Assembly (NCBI GenBank): GCA_963847085.1
Contig: CAWJYO010000004.1
Coordinates: 1-64,000, forward strand
Origin: Ilyomonas sp963847085
Lineage (GTDB): Bacteria; Bacteroidota; Bacteroidia; Chitinophagales; Chitinophagaceae
DNA length: 64,000 nucleotides
Direction: 5' to 3'
Shown here: positions 57,415-64,000 of the stretch, in pieces
How the letters are laid out: each line of letters starts with the position of its first letter
Position numbering within the stretch: position 1 is the first letter of the stretch
Notes under the pieces: model-generated
What the model was told of the DNA's origin: nothing
What the model saw: only the letters and a program-made list of their open reading frames with translations
Databases searched by the model: none
Position numbers and translations under genes: made by a program

Positions 57415-58598
57415 TGAAAGCAGAGGAATACATACAATCTGACCATCTTATTTTTAAACCTGATGATGTTGATTTATCACAATCGCCACTGCGCAATGGA
57501 CTAACATTGCCCACTTTTGTTTTGGGCGCATTTAATCCAGGTTTATGCAGGTTGCCAAATGGCAATTTGTTGTTAATGGTTCGTGTGGCGGAAGCTCTTC
57601 AAAATGCTGTGTTTGATAACAAAGCGCATTGCATAAAATGGGGCAAAAACAAAGATTATTCTACCGAAGGCTGGAATCTTGATGAAGTCGAAATGAACGA
57701 CCCGCGCAAATTCAGAATCAAGGCTTATGATTTTCCTGTGTATGCACTTACTTCTTTATCGTGGTTGTTGCCGGTTGAGCTGAATAGAGACGGCAGCAAA
57801 GTAATGAACATTCATTATGATAAAGCCATTGCACCGCAATACAGCAGCCAGGAATACGGTATTGAAGATGCGCGCATTTCAACCATTGATGGTGTTTATT
57901 ACATGACCACTTGCTGTGTAAGCTCGGAACGTCATTCTACTCAATTGTATCGTTCTTATGATGGATTAAATTATACTCCTTTGGGCATCGTACTCGATCA
58001 TCAAAACAAAGACATGTTGTTGTTTGAAGGAACGATCAGCCAGCAATATTATGCGCTAACACGGCCTTTGGGTGAATGTTATTTTGCATCATCACAGAGA
58101 AGTCCTTATCATCCGGGTGCTGCCATTCATCTGGCTTCATCGCCTGATTTACTGCATTGGAAACCTAATAATGACGCGGGTTTGCGGGCAAGACGTTCTT
58201 CTTTATCTAACGTAAAAATTGGTGGCGGCACACCGCCGATTCTAACACCGGAAGGTTGGTTGATGCTGTATCATGGTGTTGAAAACAACAACAGTGTTGG
58301 TTGTTATAGAACATTTTGGGCTTTGCTGGATGAGCAAAATCCTTCTATTATAAAACATTTGTCAGATGAAATTCCGTTGCTTCAGTCATCACCCAAACTA
58401 ACAGAAGAAATAAAGCATCAAATGTATTTGGACGATGTTGTTTTTACAACAGGTATTGCTGAATATAACAACAACTTCATTATTGCTTCGGGCGAAGCAG
58501 ATTTGGCTTGTCGCATTACAGTGATTGATAAAAATTATTTTATAAATGGTTTGAACCACAAAGACACGAATAACACGAAGATTGACGAAGTAAAATAA
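57414..58598 (+). CDS. GH130 family glycoside phosphorylase, short form
   Basis: 394 residues with the five-bladed propeller motifs: LGAFNPGLCRLPNGNLLLMVRVAEA, then EYGIEDARISTIDGVYYMTTCC (catalytic Asp in IEDAR), HPGAAIHLASSPDLLHWKP, GGTPPILTPEGWLMLYHGVE and LYHGVENNNSVGCYRTFWALLDEQ. No signal peptide, so cytoplasmic. Family members phosphorolyse beta-mannosides to mannose-1-phosphate. It fits with an ABC importer that brings the oligosaccharide inside. Confidence 0.88.
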   Translation: MKAEEYIQSDHLIFKPDDVDLSQSPLRNGLTLPTFVLGAFNPGLCRLPNGNLLLMVRVAEALQNAVFDNKAHCIKWGKNKDYSTEGWNLDEVEMNDPRKFRIKAYDFPVYALTSLSWLLPVELNRDGSKVMNIHYDKAIAPQYSSQEYGIEDARISTIDGVYYMTTCCVSSERHSTQLYRSYDGLNYTPLGIVLDHQNKDMLLFEGTISQQYYALTRPLGECYFASSQRSPYHPGAAIHLASSPDLLHWKPNNDAGLRARRSSLSNVKIGGGTPPILTPEGWLMLYHGVENNNSVGCYRTFWALLDEQNPSIIKHLSDEIPLLQSSPKLTEEIKHQMYLDDVVFTTGIAEYNNNFIIASGEADLACRITVIDKNYFINGLNHKDTNNTKIDEVK

Positions 58599-58678
58599 AC
58601 AGCCTTTGTGTTACTTCTTTCCTTTGAGACTTTATGGTTCAAAACAAAACGAGTCTTGTTTACACTACAATTCATTTT

Positions 58679-59791
58679 ATGGCAGAACTCACATTGCAGA
58701 ATATATCGAAAATTTACAAAGCCGAAGGAAAAGAAAAGAGTAACAAGAAAGCGGTTGACAACATTTCTTTTACTGTAAAGGATAAAGAATTTATGGTGAT
58801 GGTTGGACCTTCGGGCTGCGGTAAATCTACTCTTTTACGAATGATTGCAGGCCTCGAAGAAATTAGTGAAGGAACGCTTGCCATAGACGGAAAACGAATG
58901 AATGAACTTAGTCCGCGTGAACGTGATATTGCGATGGTGTTTCAAAATTATGCGTTGTATCCACACATGACGGTGTATGATAACATGGCGTTCGGCTTGC
59001 GTTTGAAAAATTACAGCAAAACCGAAATTAAGGAACAGGTGATGCAAACCGCCGCGCTGTTAGAGATTACCGATGAATTGCATCGCAAACCTAAAAACTT
59101 ATCTGGTGGTCAGCGGCAACGGGTTGCGATTGGCAGAGCCATTATCAGGCGACCGAAAATTTTTTTGTTTGATGAACCCTTAAGCAATTTAGATGCAAAG
59201 CTGAGAACACAGATGCGCATTGAGTTGCAGAAACTCCACCGCGAGATAAATGCTACCATGATTTATGTAACGCACGACCAGACAGAAGCTATGACGCTGG
59301 GACAACGCATTGCGGTATTACAAAAGGGCAAGCTTATGCAGTTGGATACGCCATTGCACTTATACAACCATCCGGCAAACAAATTTGTGGCTGGTTTTAT
59401 TGGTTCGCCAACTATGAATTTTATCAAAGGAAAACTGATAAAGAAAGAAGAGAATTACCTGCTCGAAGCTGATAAGAACTTTCTTATTATGTTAGGAACA
59501 ACTGTTCCTGCAATGATTGAAAAAAGGATAGGAGAGACGATAGAAATTGGTGTTCGCCCTGAACATATTTCCATCTCATCAGCGCAAACCAATCATAGCT
59601 TTCCTGTTGAAGTTGTGGCATACGAAAACATGGGAAATGAGCAATTGATTTATGTATCATTCTACAATCATACAATGGTGATAAGAAAGCCAAGCTATGA
59701 TGAGATAATGATTGGAATGCGACTGTTTGCAGCCTTTGAAAATGAAAGCGTTTTGTTTTTTGATATTGACAGCGGCGAAGTGATTCGGTGA
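58679..59791 (+). CDS. ABC sugar importer ATPase (MalK/UgpC/MsmK type)
   Basis: 370 residues from ATG 58679 (MAELTLQNISKIY); the open frame extends to 58634. Walker A MVGPSGCGKSTLLRM, Q-loop MVFQNYALYPHMTVYDNM, signature LSGGQRQRVAIGRAIIRRPKIFLFDEPLSNLDAKL with Walker B, and switch His THDQTEAM. The C-terminal TOBE region (IEIGVRPEHISI) is typical of sugar-importer ATPases. Energises the two permeases. Intact, 80 bp after the GH130 gene. Confidence 0.92.
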   Translation: MAELTLQNISKIYKAEGKEKSNKKAVDNISFTVKDKEFMVMVGPSGCGKSTLLRMIAGLEEISEGTLAIDGKRMNELSPRERDIAMVFQNYALYPHMTVYDNMAFGLRLKNYSKTEIKEQVMQTAALLEITDELHRKPKNLSGGQRQRVAIGRAIIRRPKIFLFDEPLSNLDAKLRTQMRIELQKLHREINATMIYVTHDQTEAMTLGQRIAVLQKGKLMQLDTPLHLYNHPANKFVAGFIGSPTMNFIKGKLIKKEENYLLEADKNFLIMLGTTVPAMIEKRIGETIEIGVRPEHISISSAQTNHSFPVEVVAYENMGNEQLIYVSFYNHTMVIRKPSYDEIMIGMRLFAAFENESVLFFDIDSGEVIR

Positions 59792-59810
59792 TGACATTTT
59801 GAAAATGTCA
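59792..59810. repeat. Short perfect palindrome after ATPase gene
   Basis: TGACATTTT (59792-59800) and AAAATGTCA (59802-59810) are exact inverted repeats around one G, directly after the stop codon. Too few T for a typical terminator; possibly an RNA end hairpin or an intergenic repeat. Confidence 0.5.
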
Positions 59811-59878
59811 GCTTATTCTGCCACTTAATAAAAGCCTTTACCAGAGAGGCTCTCATCAATTATTCATCTGAAATCATC

Positions 59879-60769
59879 TCACGCTTTTACTTTGCTTTTT
59901 TGCCCTAAATACAAACCTAATATTACCAAAGCCGTTCCAACATATGTGTAAGCGGTTAAAGGTTCATGCAATAAAATAGCGGCATAAACAAAACCAAATA
60001 TCGGGCATAAAAAAAGCCATAAGGAAGCCCGTACTGCATCCACTTTTAAAAGATACAACCACAGTTGCACTGAGATAATAGAAACAATAATGACCAGCCA
60101 AAATTCTGACTTCCAGAAGCGGGCATCAAAATGATTAACAGCACCGTGACGATGAAACAGGAAAGCAAAAGGCAGCAAAAACAAACCTCCCAGCAACACT
60201 TGCCATCCGTTAATTACCAGTGACGTAAGTTGCCATTCTCGTTTTGCATAATAAATAACACCCAGCGAATAGCAAAGCATGCTTGTTAGCATAAGCAACA
60301 AACCTCTTACTGTAGCTGTGCTGTTTTGCAATAAGGGATAAGCCGCCAGTACAATTCCCGTCATACCAAGCATAACACTAAGCCATTGTACCGGCTTTGT
60401 TTTTGTGCCCATAAAAACACCCGATAAAACGGTTATCATCAAAGGATTGATGGCAGGCGCGAGGCTTCCGATACCTGCTGATACTTCCTGCAAAGCAATG
60501 ATGTAAAACCCCAGGCAGAGTGTAGTATTCAGCACGCCAAATATTAATAACGGCTTCCAGTCGGCTCGACGGGGAAATTTGTTTTTGGCAAATAAATGAG
60601 CATATAACAACATGAGTAAACCGGCTGATAAAAAACGAATAATGAATAAAACCAAAGGCTCAACCGATTGCAGCCCGATTTTACCACCTGCCGAAGCAGA
60701 AGCCCACAACATAGCGAACAATAAACCACTGATAATAAAACTGCCTTTGCCGGATGAAGAAGCTGTCAT
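59879..60769 (-). CDS. EamA/DMT-family transporter
   Basis: 296 residues, ten membrane helices in two EamA halves: FIISGLLFAMLWASASAGGKIGLQSVEPLVLFIIRFLSAG and LLLMLTSMLCYSLGVIYYAKREWQ. Intact. General metabolite exporter family; convergent with the ABC ATPase gene and without other context. Confidence 0.85.
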   Translation of the reverse strand: MTASSSGKGSFIISGLLFAMLWASASAGGKIGLQSVEPLVLFIIRFLSAGLLMLLYAHLFAKNKFPRRADWKPLLIFGVLNTTLCLGFYIIALQEVSAGIGSLAPAINPLMITVLSGVFMGTKTKPVQWLSVMLGMTGIVLAAYPLLQNSTATVRGLLLMLTSMLCYSLGVIYYAKREWQLTSLVINGWQVLLGGLFLLPFAFLFHRHGAVNHFDARFWKSEFWLVIIVSIISVQLWLYLLKVDAVRASLWLFLCPIFGFVYAAILLHEPLTAYTYVGTALVILGLYLGQKSKVKA

Positions 60770-60849
60770 GTGAAAAGCACCGGCATAACCTTTTCATTAT
60801 ACCTGCGGCGCGAAAATACATGCGGGATATAATTTCAAAATAGATTGTC

Positions 60850-60912
60850 CCGCAGATAGCGCAGATTCACGCAGAAAAAAGAAAAATATCCGGCCATCTG
60901 CGCTATCTGCGG
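60850..60912. repeat. CGCAGAG-type palindrome, family B (copy 3)
   Basis: Exact 17-bp arms: CCGCAGATAGCGCAGAT (60850-60866) and its complement (60896-60912), with a 29-bp AT-rich loop. Lies between two divergent genes. Confidence 0.8.
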
Positions 60913-61000
60913 AACACAAGATAACCTTATACACTACCGAAATTTACCGTGTGCATTTGCTTTGCAAAAGACAATGTATATTTGAAACACATCTTCACAA

Positions 61001-62260
61001 GTGCGATTTCCAATTAGCATAATAAAGAAGCGATTCCAAAAAATACAAAAGCGCAACTGGATTGTTTTGTCCATCGTTGCCGTTGTTTATTTTGGTAATC
61101 TTTTTTGCGTCTCGCTCAATCATTATACAATACAAAATGCGGCTGAAAATAACGACGAAAACAAATATGTTGGTTCTGCTGCGTGCCAGCCTTGTCATGC
61201 TGATGTGTATCAATCTTATGTTCATACCGCACATTATTTAACCTCTCGCCCGGCTTCAAAGGAAAGCATTAAAGGCAGCTTCGATTCGGGCAAAAACAAA
61301 TACGTGTACAACCAATTTATGTTGGTTCAAATGGATAATTTTGGCGATAGCTTTTACCAAACCGCAATGGTAAACGGAGTACCTATTGAAAGTGAACCGT
61401 TTGATATTTCTGTAGGTTCGGGAAGGAAAGGACAAACTTATTTGTTTTGGAACGATAATAAACTATTTCAGTTGCCGGTTTCTTACTATACGGCTTTGAA
61501 TAGCTGGTGCAATAGTCCGGGTTATCCTTCTACCTTAAGCAGCTTTAGCCGGCAAATAAACGGGCAATGTTTAGAATGCCATGGCACGTATGCAGACATT
61601 AAAGTAACGCCCGATGTGGGAACTTTGTTCGACAAAAGCAGCGTGATCTATGGCATTGAATGTGAACGATGCCACGGTGCTGCGGCACAGCATGTGGCGT
61701 ATTACAAAGCCCATCCAACCGATACGGTTGCGAAGTACATAATTGCAACCAAATACTTAGCGCGCCAACAAAAGCTGGATGCCTGTGCGCTTTGCCATTC
61801 AGGTGCAAGAAAAGAAAAGCAAGCACCGTTTTCATTTCGGGTAGGAGATAAGCTGGATGATTTTTCAGCGCCCAATTACAATACAGATTCAACGGCAATG
61901 CTGGATGTGCATGGCAACCAATATGGTTTGCTCTCTGCCAGCAAATGCTTTCAGATGTCGCAGATGGATTGCTCATCGTGTCACAATGTTCATCAAACGG
62001 AAAGAAATGTGATGCAAACTTTTTCGCAGCGCTGTATGAACTGTCATACCGAAGCATCACACAACACCTGCACCTTTCAACCACCGAAAGGAATCAAGCT
62101 GAGTGATAACTGTGTTGATTGCCACATGCCTCTTTTGCCTTCCAAAAAAATCTTTTTGCAATTGGCTGATAAGCGACAATCAACTGCCGATTTCGTGCGA
62201 ATGCATAGAATAGCCATCTATCCAAAAGAAACAAAAGAGTACATTGAAAAGATGACGTAG
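61001..62260 (+). CDS. Seven-heme c-type cytochrome
   Basis: 419 residues, GTG start at 61001; the only nearby in-frame ATG (60974) meets a stop two codons later. An N-terminal anchor (NWIVLSIVAVVYFGNLFCVSL) precedes a periplasmic part with seven CxxCH heme sites: CQPCH, CLECH, CERCH, CALCH, CSSCH, CMNCH and CVDCH. Pattern and length resemble cytochrome c554-like multiheme carriers. The protein should move electrons in the periplasm or at the membrane. No reductase gene is next to it in the window, so the partner is unknown. It ends in TAG. Confidence 0.85.
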   Translation: MRFPISIIKKRFQKIQKRNWIVLSIVAVVYFGNLFCVSLNHYTIQNAAENNDENKYVGSAACQPCHADVYQSYVHTAHYLTSRPASKESIKGSFDSGKNKYVYNQFMLVQMDNFGDSFYQTAMVNGVPIESEPFDISVGSGRKGQTYLFWNDNKLFQLPVSYYTALNSWCNSPGYPSTLSSFSRQINGQCLECHGTYADIKVTPDVGTLFDKSSVIYGIECERCHGAAAQHVAYYKAHPTDTVAKYIIATKYLARQQKLDACALCHSGARKEKQAPFSFRVGDKLDDFSAPNYNTDSTAMLDVHGNQYGLLSASKCFQMSQMDCSSCHNVHQTERNVMQTFSQRCMNCHTEASHNTCTFQPPKGIKLSDNCVDCHMPLLPSKKIFLQLADKRQSTADFVRMHRIAIYPKETKEYIEKMT

Positions 62261-62291
62261 AAAAAACGGGTAAAAACAAAAGTGATTGCCA

Positions 62292-63092
62292 TCAATCGGT
62301 ACTGATATTATCCAACTCTTCTGTGAGTTCGTCATCCGTTACTTCAATCTTGTAATAAGTAATGTGCAGATTGATAATCTGCGAATATGGAATGATAAAA
62401 AATTGGCCGGGCAAACGATAATACCTTTCATCCGATTCATTGTCTAACATATCATTATCTGTCCTATCATCTTTTAAATAACGGCGTTTTACATTGGTCA
62501 AATAAATGCGGTCAATGCCGCCATCTCTGCTCAATACGTAATCGGCAAGAATGCCGGTGTAAATAATCGTTCCCTGATCGCTTTTTACCAAAACATCAAT
62601 ATAGCGGATCGAAATATCATCGGCGTTGCCGGGCACACGCGGAAAATCTAATATCTCGCCACTAAAAATATAATGCCATTCGTTTTGAAAACGGAACAAT
62701 TTAAACTTGCGGTCGAGCTTTAATTTTCGAACGATATACTTAGCCATCAAACCTGCTATTGCTGCTAAAAAACTTACAGCAATAAAGTAACTTACAATGC
62801 CCATAGCATGAGCATAAATGCTTTGAAAAGCAGCCGTAACTCTCGCACCATCGCTGGTGCCGCTTAGTAATGTACCAAGCGTAGCAATATCAATGTTGTA
62901 ATGATGACGAATGAATAGAAAATAACCGGCAATATGCAGCAAGGCGCTAGGGAGAATGGCCGCCACGAGTAAGTCAGTAATGGTTTGTTTAAAATATTCT
63001 CTTGAAAATTCTTCGGTATAATAAAACCGTCTGAAAATGAAACCAGGGTAAAGAAGAACGAGTAGAAAAAGGGTAGCTAATGCAATGTTCAT
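62292..63092 (-). CDS. Membrane protein of unknown function (DUF6338-like)
   Basis: 266 residues. Two or three membrane spans in the first half (LATLFLLVLLYPGFIFRRFYY, ITDLLVAAILPSALLHIAGYFLFI, IVSYFIAVSFLAAIAGLMAKYIV), then a cytoplasmic beta domain (YIDVLVKSDQGTIIYTGILADYVLSRDGGIDRIYLTNVKRRYL) and an acidic tail. The layout resembles small DUF6338 proteins reported near defence or metabolic genes; the name is tentative. Confidence 0.65.
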   Translation of the reverse strand: MNIALATLFLLVLLYPGFIFRRFYYTEEFSREYFKQTITDLLVAAILPSALLHIAGYFLFIRHHYNIDIATLGTLLSGTSDGARVTAAFQSIYAHAMGIVSYFIAVSFLAAIAGLMAKYIVRKLKLDRKFKLFRFQNEWHYIFSGEILDFPRVPGNADDISIRYIDVLVKSDQGTIIYTGILADYVLSRDGGIDRIYLTNVKRRYLKDDRTDNDMLDNESDERYYRLPGQFFIIPYSQIINLHITYYKIEVTDDELTEELDNISTD

Positions 63093-63107
63093 TGAAGGAA
63101 GAAAAGG

Positions 63108-63287
63108 TTATTTTTTATAAGCACCGACACGCACAACAGCAATTTGTCCGTTCAGCGATGTGCCGGTGTCGGTCATGTTGTTATGTCGCTCAGCTTCGAT
63201 AGCTTGCAGTACATCTTTTAATTTGCCTGCTTTTGCCAGCTTTAAAACTGTGTCGCTGATAATAACGGGTGCGGTACTCCACTTCAT
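63108..63287 (-). CDS. Small conserved-looking protein (59 aa)
   Basis: 59 residues from ATG 63287: MKWSTAPVIISDTVLKLAKAGKLKDVLQAIEAERH and end SLNGQIAVVRVGAYKK. A longer frame to 63356 adds an unlikely hydrophobic start. One helix pair and a strand; function unknown. It ends 15 bp before the start of the membrane-protein gene on the same strand, so the two are probably cotranscribed. Confidence 0.5.
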   Translation of the reverse strand: MKWSTAPVIISDTVLKLAKAGKLKDVLQAIEAERHNNMTDTGTSLNGQIAVVRVGAYKK

Positions 63288-63382
63288 AAAAACGCTTGAA
63301 TTGTAACTGCAAGTTAGGAAATAAATTAATAATGAATTTTGTTGATAAAATGACAAGCGTTAAAGCCCTTGTTTAATAAGGC

Positions 63383-63425
63383 TTCGAGCCTCGCAGTTGC
63401 GAGTGCAACGAACAATCTGTGGTGC
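63383..63425. repeat. Palindromic repeat family A (degenerate copy 3)
   Basis: Contains GAGCCTCGCAGTTGCGAG and AACGAACAATCTGTGG, the same building blocks as the hairpins at 30.3 and 42.3 kb but rearranged, with only a short inverted core. Between the small 59-residue gene and the sdhB terminator. Confidence 0.5.
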
Positions 63426-63465
63426 TCTAAGTATCACTTCTTCTAACAAATTATTATTGTAAAAC

Positions 63466-63494
63466 AAAAGGTCTTGCTTATGGCAAGACCTTTT
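63466..63494 (-). terminator. Terminator of sdhB
   Basis: Exact 12-bp stem AAAAGGTCTTGC (63466-63477) with GCAAGACCTTTT (63483-63494). On the minus strand it follows the sdhB stop (63512) by 18 bp and has a T-rich 3' side. Confidence 0.8.
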
Positions 63495-63511
63495 CCAATA
63501 AAAGTTAGTAA

Positions 63512-64000
63512 TTACTTATCATCTTCCAAAGAAGCCATAAAATATTCTCTGTTTAGCCGCGCAATGTTGGCAAGCGAAATATCTTTTGGGCAAGTAGCTT
63601 CACATGCACCGATGTTAGTGCAGGCGCCGAAGCCTTCTTTGTCATGTTGCGTTACCATATCAATCACACGCGTTTTGCGTTCCGGTGCACCTTGCGGTAA
63701 TAATGCGAGGTGCGACACCTTAGCTGATAAAAACAACATGGCCGAACTGTTTTTGCAGGCTGCCACACAAGCACCACAGGCAATGCACATGGCGGCACCA
63801 AATGCACTGTCGGCCTTTTCTTTTTCAATGGGAATCGTATTGCCATCTACTGCATTGCCGGTGTTGACAGAAATATAACCACCGGCTTGTATGATTCTGT
63901 CGAACGCCGAACGGTCGGTCATTAAATCTTTAATCACCGGGAAAGCCTTTGCCCGCCATGGTTCTACCGTAATGGTATCGCCATCTTTATAAGCCCGCAT
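63512..64000 (-). CDS. sdhB: Succinate dehydrogenase/fumarate reductase iron-sulfur subunit, 5' part outside window
   Basis: The last 162 residues of an SdhB/FrdB protein; the true start is beyond 64000 (the Met at the edge is internal, in HMRAYKDG-like context). Visible cluster motifs: CIACGACVAACKNSS for the 4Fe-4S centre and CTNIGACEATCPKDI for the 3Fe-4S/4Fe-4S region. It carries electrons between the flavin subunit and quinone in the membrane complex. Bacteroidota usually encode it last in sdhCAB, consistent with a terminator right after it. Confidence 0.92.
   Translation of the reverse strand: MRAYKDGDTITVEPWRAKAFPVIKDLMTDRSAFDRIIQAGGYISVNTGNAVDGNTIPIEKEKADSAFGAAMCIACGACVAACKNSSAMLFLSAKVSHLALLPQGAPERKTRVIDMVTQHDKEGFGACTNIGACEATCPKDISLANIARLNREYFMASLEDDK

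Overview
The window is AT-rich DNA from a member of the Bacteroidota, most likely a Chitinophagaceae-like soil or water organism. The basis is family content: a FecI-type sigma / FecR / STN-domain SusC / SusD set, a type IX secretion C-terminal sorting domain, a POT-type peptide transporter, several Bacteroidota-restricted small proteins, and a kdp operon with a split KdpD. No rRNA or tRNA gene and no CRISPR array was seen. All names are family-level readings made by eye; no database was searched.

Layout. 0-4.3 kb: a DUF4188 pseudogene, a sulfatase and a frameshifted secreted caspase-like gene. 4.5-8.6 kb: a compact RiPP locus of the thiazole/oxazole-modified microcin (TOMM/LAP) type. It has two tandem Cys-rich precursor genes with almost identical leaders, an E1-like/YcaO fusion cyclodehydratase and a SagB-type dehydrogenase; this is the best candidate for an undescribed system. 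8.7-13.8 kb: a small Ala/Gly/Ile repeat protein, a T9SS cargo protein, a dipeptide epimerase, a broken EamA transporter and anmK (cell-wall recycling theme). 14.3-24.3 kb: a kdp potassium-uptake locus with an NtrC-type response regulator, three unannotated small membrane ORFs plus kdpF, kdpA, kdpB, an inserted convergent PIN toxin-antitoxin pair, kdpC, a KdpD sensor without kinase, and a separate histidine kinase. 24.5-33 kb: a papain-like lipoprotein protease, a 24-unit Asp/Lys heptad-repeat protein, a TauE transporter, an esterase, a broken peptide transporter and a GH63-like glucosidase.

33-41.4 kb: two small conserved proteins, an interrupted GH39 gene, a GH2 enzyme, a GH28 remnant beside an IS982-type element, and a TMEM175-type channel. 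41.6-59.8 kb: a carbohydrate locus joining an ECF sigma/anti-sigma and SusC/SusD with a LamG lipoprotein and a complete ABC sugar importer (binding protein, two permeases, ATPase), an oxidoreductase, two GH130 phosphorylase-family genes and an alpha-toroid lipoprotein. The outer membrane pair would bring in an oligosaccharide, the ABC system would move it to the cytoplasm, and GH130 enzymes would phosphorolyse it, probably a mannoside. 59.9-64 kb: an EamA transporter, a seven-heme cytochrome c, small unknowns and the 3' part of sdhB.

Two window-wide features stand out. First, about 15 lesions (single-base frameshifts, in-frame TAGs, one large deletion) interrupt 12 conserved genes, five of them in the carbohydrate locus; decay and assembly error cannot be told apart from sequence alone. 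Second, the 9-mer AAAAACAAA occurs roughly 57 times on the two strands, in coding and non-coding DNA alike. Several families of intergenic palindromes are also dispersed through the window.
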